The notes beneath the pieces are model-generated. The model ran no database searches, had not been told where the DNA came from, and was given only the letters and a program-made list of their open reading frames with translations. A stretch of 64,000 nt of DNA from JANSWP01 sp041941305 (GTDB taxonomy: Bacteria > Bacteroidota > Bacteroidia > Chitinophagales > Saprospiraceae), in the NCBI GenBank assembly GCA_041941305.1, contig JBGTQJ010000012.1:62001-126000 (forward strand), given 5' to 3'. The position numbers and the translations under genes were made by a program. Each line of letters starts with the position of its first letter. The stretch's first letter is position 1. Positions 1 to 10,300 of this stretch are shown here, piece by piece.

Positions 1-1
1 T

Positions 2-154
2 AATATGAGGTTTATATTAGGATCCAATAATGTTTTAGATAAATATCCTAATGAAATTGAAACTAGAAAATCTCAGGGAATGCCTTTCCCAAGACGTACC
101 CCAATTGGATATCATGGAGGAATGGTTTATTTTAAGGCAGTATATAAGCTATAG
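2..154 (+). CDS. TonB-dependent receptor, C-terminal fragment (gene starts before the window)
   Basis: This open frame enters from the left edge and ends at TAG 152-154, giving 50 residues. The end resembles the last strands of TonB-dependent outer-membrane receptors: a G-x-NN-hydrophobic-D-x-YP motif, then PFPRRTPIGYHGG and a final aromatic-rich beta-strand ending in YKL. In that family the C-terminus typically reads as NN-x-F-D-x-YP, then S/T-P-hydrophobic-G-aromatic, then a last strand ending in an aromatic or hydrophobic residue. The protein would be an outer-membrane beta-barrel importing a siderophore, vitamin or glycan; the substrate cannot be told from this fragment. A strong hairpin terminator follows at 204-239. 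The family call rests only on the short tail, so it is probable rather than certain. Confidence 0.6.
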   Translation, partial: NMRFILGSNNVLDKYPNEIETRKSQGMPFPRRTPIGYHGGMVYFKAVYKL

Positions 155-472
155 AACTATTAATTTGAGTTATTTAACGAAAGTTTAGATTTCAATAAGC
201 TTCAGTGCCATCATTTTTGATTTGAAAAATGGTGGCACTTTCTTATGCTTGAATGTGAAGAAATTTTCAAATCAATAATACTTGATTTGATTGAAAAATT
301 GATTTAAAAAAAATTATTAGTGTCGTTTCAATAGATGTAGAAAAAGGAAATAATTTGTCTATGAAAAAAATGGATTGTCAAATTCCAACAAAACGAGTAA
401 TTTCGCCATTGATTTATTTGAGAAAACTTAATAGGTCAATTGTTCTTTTTAGAACACCCCGATTGGCTACAA
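155..472. other. Intergenic region before the amidase gene
   Basis: Besides the terminator at 204-239 this AT-rich stretch holds no gene I can support. It presumably carries the promoter of the amidase gene, but no full TTG/TAnnTTTG pair was found. Confidence 0.5.
204..239 (+). terminator. Rho-independent terminator of the receptor gene
   Basis: A 15-bp stem (204-218 with 225-239, one G-U wobble) closes a 6-nt loop and is followed by TTCTT. It lies 50 bp after the stop codon of the truncated receptor gene. Confidence 0.75.
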
Positions 473-1690
473 ATGAAATACCCCGCGATGTTTAGGCTGT
501 TTTCAATTATTGCAATTTTTTTGTTTCTTTCTTCCTACACTGTGGAGTATCCCAGATACCATAAGGTGCCTGCCTTACCTGGCGATGGTGTGTTTTCAAT
601 TTTAAGACGATATCAATTAGACCAATATTCCTGTAATCATAAAGCCTTTTACAAATTAAATAATATTAAAAAAGGGACAGGACTTAAAGTTGGAAGATAT
701 TATACCATCCCTTTGTTTTTGTATAAATTTAATGGTAAAACGATACGATCTTCAATTGGAATAAATGATTGGAATCTGGCAAAGACGATTGAGTCCTATA
801 ATGAAAGAATGTTAAAAGATGGTTTTAGGGAATTGTCATTTAAGAAAAATAATGTGCTTTGGGTTCCTAATCACTTGTTGAATTGTCCAAAGGAAGATAT
901 CCCAGCCGCTGTTTCAAATTCAAGTAATGCCAATGGAGAGACTCCATTAACAACTACCTCTAACAGTTCAAGAATTTTCCCCATTTTCGGTAAAGATTAT
1001 CAACATGTTCCCTTGAAGAGTAATAAACTAAGAGGAAAAGTATATTATATTGTAGGTGGGCATGGAGGTCCTGATCCTGGTGCTTTAGGAAAAAAAGGTA
1101 GGCATCAGTTATGTGAAGATGAATATGCCTATGATGTTTCACTACGATTGTGTCGAAATTTAGTAGCTCATGGTGCAACTGCTTACATGATTACAAGAGA
1201 TCCAAATGATGGAATTAGAAATGGAAAATATTTGGACTGCGACAAAGATGAAGTTGTTTGGGGGAACCAAAAGATTCCTCTTTGGCAAAAACCTCGTTTA
1301 TTTCAAAGAAGTAACGCTATTAATACGCTCTACGAAAAACACAAAAAGCAAGGAGTCCTTGAACAAAAAGTAATTGTAATTCATGTGGATTCAAGGAATC
1401 GAAGAGAACAAACAGATTTGTTTTTCTATTACCATCCTGATAGCCCAAAAAGTAAAAAAATAGCTCAAAGATTACATGAAACTTTTAGAAAAAAGTATAA
1501 AATCCATAGAGCTGATGGAAATTATCACGGAACAGTGACTGCTCGAGATTTACATATGTTGAGAGAAACATCTCCCCCTTCTGTATACATTGAATTAGGA
1601 AATATTAGTCATCCACGCGATCAGCAAAGAATAATGTTAGAAGGTAATCGCCGAGCTTTGGCAAACTGGATTTTTGAAGGTCTTCAATGA
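473..1690 (+). CDS. N-acetylmuramoyl-L-alanine amidase (Amidase_3) with LysM-like N-terminal region
   Basis: A zinc-dependent amidase that cleaves the bond between N-acetylmuramic acid and L-alanine in peptidoglycan. With the ATG at 473 (405 aa) the protein begins with a hydrophobic signal or anchor (residues 8-24). Residues 37-82 look LysM-like (GDGVFSILRRY, then a KLN motif and GRYYTIP). The catalytic domain fills 188-405. GGHGG gives zinc ligand H197, the EDEYAYD segment gives E217, and IHVDS gives H304. E374 in VYIELGNISHP matches the catalytic glutamate. The open frame extends 11 codons upstream to a TTG at 440, but the ATG places the hydrophobic segment at a normal distance from the N-terminus. 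It sits alone between a terminator and the giant secreted-protein genes. Role: cell separation or wall remodelling in the periplasm (family knowledge). Confidence 0.85.
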   Translation: MKYPAMFRLFSIIAIFLFLSSYTVEYPRYHKVPALPGDGVFSILRRYQLDQYSCNHKAFYKLNNIKKGTGLKVGRYYTIPLFLYKFNGKTIRSSIGINDWNLAKTIESYNERMLKDGFRELSFKKNNVLWVPNHLLNCPKEDIPAAVSNSSNANGETPLTTTSNSSRIFPIFGKDYQHVPLKSNKLRGKVYYIVGGHGGPDPGALGKKGRHQLCEDEYAYDVSLRLCRNLVAHGATAYMITRDPNDGIRNGKYLDCDKDEVVWGNQKIPLWQKPRLFQRSNAINTLYEKHKKQGVLEQKVIVIHVDSRNRREQTDLFFYYHPDSPKSKKIAQRLHETFRKKYKIHRADGNYHGTVTARDLHMLRETSPPSVYIELGNISHPRDQQRIMLEGNRRALANWIFEGLQ

Positions 1691-2062
1691 CAGAATTCCT
1701 ATTAGGCTAGCTTTTAATTCAATTTATTTTTGACATTTTTTTCTAACAACATAATTTCTTTTTTTATAAAAATTTAAATTTGTTTTCTAAAAAACTTGGC
1801 AACATTGTTGTCGCAAGCTATTTTTGGGTCTTTAAAGCAAATTATAATCCAGATTGAAATATTTTAAATTTAACCTAACCAAAGGAAACTCACCTTTTTC
1901 CCATTAGTCCGATTGCGATAAGATTTTAACACATCTTTTACTTTTTTCTTCTAAAAATCTGGTTTCATATTTCGCTTTATACCTTTTTGGTTATTTTACC
2001 TTGTTATTGTGAATAACGAAAAATACACTGTAACTACTTGAAAGACAACAAATTATAATCTC
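1691..2062. other. Intergenic region upstream of the first giant T9SS gene
   Basis: 372 bp, AT-rich, without a coding signal. A TAnnTTTG-type box lies at 1775-1782 (TAAATTTG) but has no TTG about 20 bp upstream. A small palindrome CAACATTGTTG lies just after it. The last bases before the start codon (TAATCTCATG) match those before the second giant gene. Confidence 0.4.
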
Positions 2063-5000
2063 ATGGAAAAAACGAATTTTACACAATTCTTTAATTGCGT
2101 TTCTGCAAGCTTACCAATTAAAAAGGCGGGTGTTATGCTCCTGGTTTTTTCAATAGGATGGGCACAATTTAGTGTTGCTCAATGTCCTCCCTTTGACCCA
2201 AACGTCAATTTGATGATTGCGGAACCAGGATTGGCTTGTGGTGAATTAGGCCCAAATGTCCTTACCAACCCTGGTTTTGAGGAGGGATCTACTGGGCCTA
2301 CAATAGATTGGCTTGGTGGTACTTGGCCTCCAGGTTGGGGCACATTTGGTGGTTATGCAGGCTTTCCAAATATTTTTGTGGAGGCATTGGATGCAAGAAG
2401 TGGAGATCAGCACATTAAAATGTTTGGCGCTTTTAATGCACCTTTTAATGTGAGCGGATTCTGGCAAGATGCACCAATGAATGCAAACGCTGGTGAAATT
2501 TGGGTAGGAAGTATTTATTGCATGACTCCAATTGGAGATGCGATTTTCACTACTGAAAATTTCTCTGAGGTTCATTTGGAGTTTTTAGATGCGAATGATT
2601 GCTTGTTAGCCGGTGAAACTTTCTCATCTTCAGAGCAATTTACAGGAACCACTCCTGAGGGAAATTATATAAAATTTACAACTATTGCTGTGGCTCCCCC
2701 AGGTACCGTCACTGTTCGTTTGGTAACGCTCTTTTTCAATGTCAATTGGAATGGTGGTGCCATTTTCTACGATGATGCTAGTCTACAAAGGCAAATTGGG
2801 CCGAGTCAAGATGTTAAAGTAGTTGTTTGTCCAGGTATAACTGAAGCAGACGTACAAGTTCCCGAGCCACTATATGCCGATTTTGACGGAATTGCTTCTA
2901 CATTTAACAATGTTACCGGAGGAACTACTGTTTCCGGTCAATATGATCTTGGAGTTTGGCCAGTAACCTTTACTGTCGAAGACAATACTGGTTTAACGAA
3001 TTCCTGTGTGGTAAACATCACGGTCGAAGAGATGCCTACTCCACTACCCTATTTGAATTGTAACGATTTAACCCATGTTTCTTTGGACCCAAATGGGCAG
3101 GCTGAAATTCTCCCAGATATGGTTCTGGAAGGTGGACCCTATGATTGTAATGATAAATATGAAATTGTAATCGAAGATCATTTGGGGAATGAGTTGTCAA
3201 GTAACGTAGTAAACTGTAGTAACATTGATGATGATTTAACGGTCACCATAACATACCTCGTTAATGGTAATTCTTGTTGGGGAGAAATTACTGTTGAAGA
3301 TAAATTGAAACCAAACATTACTTGTAGTAATCCTACCATTCCATGTACAGTTGATATACAAAATGCTCCCAGACCTTCCTCCAATGATAATTGTGACAAT
3401 AATCCGGATGAAAAATTATTGGAACTTATTTTAATTGATGATAATGGTTGTGACGATGACATCGTCAGATATCAAAGAACCTGGATTGCCATTGATGATT
3501 ATGGAAATGAATCTGATCCATGTACTGATACCGTGAGTGTTCAAAGACCAACCTCAATAAATTTTCCAGGAGATAGAGAATGGACCTGTCAACAATACAA
3601 TAATAATTCTAATGTAGTTGCACCGACCAATTCAGGTTCTGGAACAATCAATGGAATTACAGGAACTTGGTGTTTGTATGAGTTTACACATAGTGATGTT
3701 ACTGTACCAGGTTGTGGAGAAACATTTACCATCGTTCGGACCTGGTCTGTTTTAGACTGGTGTACCGGAGATATTACAACAGATGGACAAATTATTAAAG
3801 TGAAGGATTTGGAAGCTCCGGTAATCGCTCAGGATCCTTTTGATGTAGGGACTAATATTCCTGGTTCACATCCAGTACCATGTAAGTCAACAGAGTTTTT
3901 AAGTCCTGCAGATATCAAAGATAATTGCCATGATTTCACGGTACAAATATTTACCCCTATAGGAGAGGCTATTTATGTAAATGGGACTGATGGGGCGAAT
4001 GGAGGTTACATTCCTGAACCTGGTCTTCCTGTTGGAGTCCATAGTATTACTTACCAGGCAACTGATGAATGTGGAAATACTAGTGAATTTTCTGTTGATA
4101 TTACAGTTTATGACGATGATGCTCCTGTGGCAATTTGTGATGAAATTACAGACGTCACTTTGTCTTCTGATGGTCTCGCTGAAATCAGTGCAGATGTTTT
4201 AGATGATGGAAGCCATGACAATTGCTGTTTGTCTCACTTTGAAATAGGAAGAATGGAAGAGGGATGTGGCTATGGAACCGAGTTTGGACCTACCGCTACC
4301 TTATGCTGTGATGATGCTGCAAATAGTCCTGTAATAATGGTATTCAGGGTTTATGATTGTGATGATAACTATAATGAATGTATGGTTCAAGTATATGTTG
4401 AAGACAAACTCAAACCTGTATTGGTAAGTTGTCCTGGACCTCAAACTATTACTTGTGACTATTATTGGGAAAATATAGAAACTGGATTATCATTAGGAGA
4501 TAACTCTGTACTTGATCAATTTGGTACACCTGAATATCAGGATAATTGTGAATTGGAAGTCACACCCACTCTACAAGTAAATATTGACCAATGTGGTATT
4601 GGTACAATTGTTAGAACTTGGAATGCCATAGACCCCAGTGGCAATCAGGCAAATACATGTACTCAAGTAATCAATACCATCCATGTTTCTGATTGGGTAG
4701 TCGAATTTCCGGCTGATTTAACTGCGGTATGTACAGATGAAGAGCCAGAATTTGGTGAACCAATTTTGACGGATGAAACCTGTGAATTGTTGGCAGTCTC
4801 TTACGAAGACACATACTTCAATGTAGTTACGGACGCTTGTTATAAAATTTCGCGACAATGGACAGTAATTAACTGGTGTGTAGTTGGTGATAATGTAGAT
4901 GATGAGGTGATCGAAGTACCTGAAAGTCAAATCGGATTGCTTTTCCCAGCATGTGACTTGGATGGAGATGGCGATTGTGATACCAGAACTTTTAGGGATA

Positions 5001-6895
5001 GCTGGAATGGAACTGATTATCCAGGTGCAGCTGATGCTGGAGTCAATGGAGCACCAGATACAGATATTGATCCAGATCCATGGGATGGATATATTACTTA
5101 CCAACAAACCATTAAAGTAATAGATAATGTGGCTCCGGTGTTTGATGCTGGTTGTGAAGTTGAAGATGTATGTATAGAAGATAATACCTGCGGAGTAACT
5201 GTTTCTTTCCCCGTTCCTTCCATTGCGGACTGTAGTCCTGATGTAGTAGTCAGTGCTGATAGTGATTTGGGTAGCGGATTTGGACCATTTGATGGTGTAC
5301 CCCCAGGAGTTTATACTGTTACCTTTTCTGCAATGGACAATTGCGGTAACTCCAACGCATGTGAGACTACTTTTGAGGTATTGGATTGTAAAAAGCCGAC
5401 ACCTTATTGTAAGAATGGCTTAATCGTCGAGTTAATGGTAATCGATACCCCTATGGTAGAAGTTTGGGCCGAAGATTTTGATGATGGGAGTTTTGATAAT
5501 TGTTCAGATGTAGAACTTAGTTTTTCTGATGATGTCAATGATAAAAGTATCATATTTAATTGCGACCATGTTGGGCAACAAAATATTGAACTTTGGGTGA
5601 CAGACGCCTCCGGAAATCAAGATTTCTGTAGCACCTTTGTTTTTATTCAAGCCAATATGGATCAATGTCCTACTATAGATGACCCACTTATTGCTGGGCT
5701 TATTGAAACAGAACAGGAAGATGCTATTGAAAATGTAGAAGTAAATATCAATAGTGCAAGTGGATTTTCTTTCAACACCTTGACTTCTACGCTAGGTGAA
5801 TTTGAAGCACAGGTTCCTACTGGAGGTGATTACACAATTAGCCCCTTAAAAGACGATGATTACCTTAATGGTGTATCAACTTTTGACTTGGTATTGATGA
5901 GTAAGCACATTTTAGGAGTTCAACCACTAAATTCACCCTATAAAATCATTGCTGCGGATGCCAATAAATCAGAATCTGTTACCACATTTGATTTGGTATT
6001 GATTAGAAAGTTGATATTGTTTATTGAAAATGATTTGCCAAATAATACCTCCTGGAGGTTTATTCCTAAATCACATGATTTCGAGAATCCTTCCAATCCT
6101 TGGTCTTCACCATTCCCTGAAGTCATTAATTTGAATAATTTGGCAGATAATGCAGTGGATTCAGATTTTATCGCTGTTAAGGTTGGAGATGTTAATGGCT
6201 CTGCTAATTTCGCTGGCAATTCAGATGACAGAAATGCGATCGAATCGCTTGTTTTCAAGACTCGGGATATTCAATTAAAAACAGGTGAAAATTATCAAGT
6301 AGACTTTTCTTCAAACAATATCCAATTGTACGGATTTCAGTTCTCAATTGAATTCGACCAATCTGCATTGGAATTTATCGATGTTTTACCAAAAGTTGCA
6401 AATCGTGAGAATTTTGGATTATCTCTTTTGGAAGAGGGAGTCATTACTTCTAGTTGGCATTCTGACAAATCAGTACTATTAAAACAAGACGTTGTATTTA
6501 GTTTGAATTTTGTAGCCAAATCAGATGTACTTCTTAGCAGTGTACTTGGATTAAATTCTAATTACACAAAAGTAGAAGCTTACAATTCCAATTCTCAAAT
6601 TCTTGATATTGAACTCAATTATGAGTCAGTAGATAATTCCAGATTTGAATTATTCCAAAATACGCCAAATCCTTTTTCTGAAACAACGAATATTAGTTTT
6701 AACCTACCGGAAGCAACAAGTGTAACGCTAACCATTTCAGATATTAATGGAAAAGTGATAAAAATTGTTGAAGGTGAGTTTGATAAAGGATTTAATGAAA
6801 TAATGTTACAAGATATCGAGAAGGCTGGAGTGCTATATTATCAATTGGATACGCCAACCAATTCAGCAAGTAGAAAAATGATTTTGATTAAATAA
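2063..6895 (+). CDS. Giant T9SS-secreted protein with HYR-like repeats, dockerin-like and cohesin-like modules
   Basis: A 1610-residue exported protein. The N-terminus has a long signal peptide ending near residue 40 (FSVAQ|CPP). Residues ~62-240 form a carbohydrate-binding-like sandwich domain (NPGFE start, aromatic-rich). From ~330 onward come cysteine-rich HYR-like/Ig-like modules, each ending in TxxVxVED or TVYDDD segments. Residues ~1266-1322 hold two dockerin type I-like loops (TFDLVLMSKHILG, then DANKSESVTTFDLVLIRKLI). Residues ~1401-1519 look like a cohesin-type domain. The last ~85 residues are a T9SS type A sorting domain (FQNTPNPFSE, ISDINGKV, final KMILIK). Residues from ~331 to the end are paralogous to the end of the next gene. 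A terminator follows at 6917-6951. Likely a surface adhesin or matrix protein; the ligand is unknown. Confidence 0.85.
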   Translation: MEKTNFTQFFNCVSASLPIKKAGVMLLVFSIGWAQFSVAQCPPFDPNVNLMIAEPGLACGELGPNVLTNPGFEEGSTGPTIDWLGGTWPPGWGTFGGYAGFPNIFVEALDARSGDQHIKMFGAFNAPFNVSGFWQDAPMNANAGEIWVGSIYCMTPIGDAIFTTENFSEVHLEFLDANDCLLAGETFSSSEQFTGTTPEGNYIKFTTIAVAPPGTVTVRLVTLFFNVNWNGGAIFYDDASLQRQIGPSQDVKVVVCPGITEADVQVPEPLYADFDGIASTFNNVTGGTTVSGQYDLGVWPVTFTVEDNTGLTNSCVVNITVEEMPTPLPYLNCNDLTHVSLDPNGQAEILPDMVLEGGPYDCNDKYEIVIEDHLGNELSSNVVNCSNIDDDLTVTITYLVNGNSCWGEITVEDKLKPNITCSNPTIPCTVDIQNAPRPSSNDNCDNNPDEKLLELILIDDNGCDDDIVRYQRTWIAIDDYGNESDPCTDTVSVQRPTSINFPGDREWTCQQYNNNSNVVAPTNSGSGTINGITGTWCLYEFTHSDVTVPGCGETFTIVRTWSVLDWCTGDITTDGQIIKVKDLEAPVIAQDPFDVGTNIPGSHPVPCKSTEFLSPADIKDNCHDFTVQIFTPIGEAIYVNGTDGANGGYIPEPGLPVGVHSITYQATDECGNTSEFSVDITVYDDDAPVAICDEITDVTLSSDGLAEISADVLDDGSHDNCCLSHFEIGRMEEGCGYGTEFGPTATLCCDDAANSPVIMVFRVYDCDDNYNECMVQVYVEDKLKPVLVSCPGPQTITCDYYWENIETGLSLGDNSVLDQFGTPEYQDNCELEVTPTLQVNIDQCGIGTIVRTWNAIDPSGNQANTCTQVINTIHVSDWVVEFPADLTAVCTDEEPEFGEPILTDETCELLAVSYEDTYFNVVTDACYKISRQWTVINWCVVGDNVDDEVIEVPESQIGLLFPACDLDGDGDCDTRTFRDSWNGTDYPGAADAGVNGAPDTDIDPDPWDGYITYQQTIKVIDNVAPVFDAGCEVEDVCIEDNTCGVTVSFPVPSIADCSPDVVVSADSDLGSGFGPFDGVPPGVYTVTFSAMDNCGNSNACETTFEVLDCKKPTPYCKNGLIVELMVIDTPMVEVWAEDFDDGSFDNCSDVELSFSDDVNDKSIIFNCDHVGQQNIELWVTDASGNQDFCSTFVFIQANMDQCPTIDDPLIAGLIETEQEDAIENVEVNINSASGFSFNTLTSTLGEFEAQVPTGGDYTISPLKDDDYLNGVSTFDLVLMSKHILGVQPLNSPYKIIAADANKSESVTTFDLVLIRKLILFIENDLPNNTSWRFIPKSHDFENPSNPWSSPFPEVINLNNLADNAVDSDFIAVKVGDVNGSANFAGNSDDRNAIESLVFKTRDIQLKTGENYQVDFSSNNIQLYGFQFSIEFDQSALEFIDVLPKVANRENFGLSLLEEGVITSSWHSDKSVLLKQDVVFSLNFVAKSDVLLSSVLGLNSNYTKVEAYNSNSQILDIELNYESVDNSRFELFQNTPNPFSETTNISFNLPEATSVTLTISDINGKVIKIVEGEFDKGFNEIMLQDIEKAGVLYYQLDTPTNSASRKMILIK
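3052..6895 (+). repeat. Paralogous C-terminal segment, copy 1 (partner 16569-20426)
   Basis: This 3.84-kb coding segment aligns nearly end to end with 16569-20426. Protein identity is very high by eye over long blocks (for example WTVINWCVVGDNVD, and the CDLDGDGDCDTRTFRDSWNG block), while many third codon positions differ. Across 3542-3676 versus 17049-17183 (45 codons) I count 18 nucleotide differences, 17 synonymous and one Asn-to-Ser. Confidence 0.9.
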
Positions 6896-6916
6896 TCATT
6901 GGTTAAAATCCAAAAT

Positions 6917-6951
6917 AAAAAAGCCTTCTCCTTTCTGGAGAGGGCTTTTTT
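6917..6951 (+). terminator. Rho-independent terminator of the first giant gene
   Basis: The stem AAAAAGCCTTCTCC (6918-6931) pairs with 6937-6950 through one G-U wobble around a 5-nt loop, ending in a run of T. It lies 22 bp after the stop codon, so the two giant genes are probably separate transcripts. Confidence 0.85.
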
Positions 6952-7388
6952 ATTTTATACTAAGTCATTATAAATTATTATGAAAAATATATTTAAATAC
7001 TCAACAAAAAATAGGCATGAAACATGATATATTTTAAGAAAATTAATATTTTTGTTGCGAAACGTTTCATATACAAATTATAATCCGTTACTTCCTATGA
7101 CAACACCTTTACCAGTACCTCATTTCCTTTCCTTTTCAAATTTTCCTGGAATTTATCAAGTCTGATAATTATTCATTCGTCATCCTGACGAATAGTTATA
7201 GGTATTACGGAGATTTTTAGTTGATTTCTTTTGTGTTGAATTATTTTGCTGTTTGTCGATCAGTTAAACTATATAATTCAATCAAAAGAATATTTGTTCA
7301 TGCATGATTTTATGGAAATCCTTTACTGGTTTTCTATAAAAATGGTTTTCAATAGCCATTAACGGTTAACTGTACAATTAGTAATCTC
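6952..7388. other. Intergenic region with inverted repeats upstream of the second giant gene
   Basis: No gene is visible. A TAnnTTTG-type box (TATTTTTG) sits at 7047-7054, the palindrome GAAACGTTTC at 7059-7068, and a perfect inverted repeat ATTCGTCA-TCC-TGACGAAT at 7175-7193. The arms ATGAAAC (7017-7023) and GTTTCAT (7064-7070) are also complementary. These may be promoter and operator elements for the 13-kb gene; that is inference. Confidence 0.4.
7175..7193. repeat. Perfect 8-bp inverted repeat with 3-nt spacer
   Basis: ATTCGTCA at 7175-7182 and TGACGAAT at 7186-7193 are exact reverse complements. There is no T run, so it is not a terminator. It may be a protein-binding site or a leader hairpin for the gene starting at 7389. 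Confidence 0.5.
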
Positions 7389-10300
7389 ATGAAAAAAAGG
7401 AATGAATTCATTCGAATTTGCCTACCTGTACTCTTATTTATTGTAATCACTATATTCCCTTTTCAGGGTTTTAGTCAAACGGTGATAGCTTCTGAGACTT
7501 CTTCGATTAACGATTCCCCTTATAGCACAAGTATTGATATTACTGCAATGCAGTTGCAATTATTTAGTGCTCCTCGGGAATTTACGGAAGAGGCAATAGA
7601 ACAAAAATTATTGTTGGAAATCCCCTGGCATGATGGGAAATTCAAATCTTTTGAAGTTGTAGAATCTCCCATGTTGGCTCCTGAATTTGCAAAAGCGTAT
7701 CCCGATTTCAAAACTTATGCCATTCGAGCCATTGATAACCAACTTATTTCAGGAAGGATATTCATTTCTCAATTTGGGCTGTTCGCTTCTGTTTTTACCC
7801 CCACTGGAACCGTAGGTATTCGACCTATAGATTTGCACAACCCTTTAATTCATGAGATTTATCAGGGACGACATCCAGAAGATATGGATTTGGAACAATT
7901 TGGATGTAGTTTTGATGAAGATATCATTCCCTTTTTACCACCTGACAAGAAAGATGATATTCAAGGTAGTGCCGAATCAAGTTTAAGCAACGGTGGAACC
8001 CTGAAAACATATAATCTCGCTATTGTAACAACTGGAGAATTTCATGATGGAAACGGAGGAACTGTTGCAGCAGCAACCGCTGTAGTAACATCTAGCGTGA
8101 ATGCAATACAAGCTATATATGATAAAGATATAGCAGTTCGATTTTCCCTTTTGACACCGATGGTTTATACGGATCCTAATACAGATCCCTTTGACCCGGC
8201 TGGTCCAAGTAGAACCGTTCAGGCAGCTGAAGCAGTTGATGATAATTTTGCTTTAAACACATATGATATCGGTCACTGTTTTCACGATTCAAATGAACCT
8301 CCAGGAGGTTTTGCTGGAGGAGGTGTCGCAGGATTAGGAGTTGTTTGTAATGATAACTCAAGTGGTATCTCAGGAAGTGGCTATAATAAGGCAGCGGGAT
8401 GGAGTGGTTCTGGCGATAATACAACCAATGGCTGGCATCAATTAGCTTCTCATGAGTTTGGACATATGTTTGATGCAACTCATACATGGAATGGCTCTGG
8501 TGGTTCTTGTTCAAATTGCATGGGTGGAAATCAAAGCGCAAATACTGCTTATGAAATTGGTAGCGGAACCACAATCATGTCCTACCAAGGTATTTGTGGA
8601 GCTGGTCAAAACATCCCTGCAAGCGGAGCTTTGGACAACTATTTTCATGCGGCTAGCTTGGAGCAGATGGTTGATTACATTAATGATACAAGTCCAAATA
8701 ATGGGGGGTCTTGTCCTGTAACTTCATCAACTGGAAATATTCCTCCTGTTGCGAATTCAAATCCTTGTAGTGCTACTTTGACGATTCCTACTGATACACC
8801 ATTTTGGTTGGATGGAACCGCGACTGATGCAGATGGAGATAATTTGAGTATTTGTTGGGAGCAATTTGACGAAGATGGTGCAGGTGTTTGCCCTACTCAT
8901 GGATTTATTGGAGCAACAGCAGCCTCAAGCAGTATTGCGCCGCTGTTTAGAAGTTTTCCTCCAAATTCTTCAACATCAAGAACTTTTCCAGCGATTGACG
9001 ATATCGTAACTGGAACCAATAGTGATTTTGATGTTCTACCTACTGTGGGTAGAACTTTGACTTTTAGAATGACAGTAAGAGACAATAATGCTTCTGGCGG
9101 AGGAATGAGTTGTTCTGAAGTTACCGTCACTGTAGATGGAACAGCTGGCCCTTTTGAGGTAGATTTGCCCAACGGTGGTGAGACCTACTCTGCTGGTGGT
9201 AGTATTACCGTTGATTGGGATCAGGCAAATACGAGTTCCTTCTGTACTGATGTTGCAATTTTATTGTCAATTGATGGTGGATATACCTATCCATATACAT
9301 TGGCCACAGGGGTAACAAATACAACAGAAACCTGGACTGGGACTTTACCAGCAGGTGTACCTAATGTATCAACCGCAAGAATAAAAGTCCAATGTGACGA
9401 TTATTCATGTGCTACCTTTTTTGATATTTCTGATGCAGATTTTACTGTTACATCCAATTGTTTAACTGAGTCAAACTATATCTGTCCAGATGCTGCATGT
9501 ACATTCCCACAAGGTGATTCAGGATTGAATTTGAGTATTGACAATTTCTTTGGTTCAGGAATTTCCAGTTTTGCTGTTGATTTGGATTCGGGGGATCCTA
9601 GTATGGATGTGGTTACACATGATGTTGGAGGTACTGGTTGTTTCAACTGGGGATTTCAGTCTGAATATGAATTTGTTCAATTTACGGTTGACGCCACAGG
9701 CGACTATACTTTCACTCATAACTCAGGCTTATTCTCTATCAATAGTATTTTTGATGATGCTACTTTTGACCCAAATGATCCTTGTCCATCATTTATAGGC
9801 TCAAATGCAGAAAATTTGGGAGGAGGCATGGCTACTTCCTCAAGTTCCTTTACTGTTACATTAACTGAATGTACCACATATAGACTTTGTGCTTACACAT
9901 TTGGTACTTTCCAGACTTATACTATTTCAATGTCCGGAGCTGGATCTATTAGTTCAAGTGGAGCTGGACCCGGTACAGATTATGCGTATACATATGTTGC
10001 AGTTGATACTTCAAATGATTTAATTGATGAAGAGGATTCTGGTTCTGATTTCACTTCTTTGGCTGCTGGTTCCTATGAAATTTTTGGAGCAGTTTATAAG
10101 TCTTCTGGTCCTACTCCTCCTAATAATGTCAATCCAGCAACATGGATTGGGCAAACCATGAGTGCGGTATTAAATTCCGGCGACTGTGCTTTATTTAGTA
10201 CCAATTTCAAACCACTAACCATTACAGGAGGATCTTGTACAATAAATAGTTCAGGTTTAGCAAATGTTGCTTGTAATAATAATGGCACTGATTGTGATGC

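Noticed and set aside
440..472. TTG start extending the amidase gene upstream
   Set aside because: The ATG at 473 puts the hydrophobic signal segment at a normal position; the extra 11 residues have no support.
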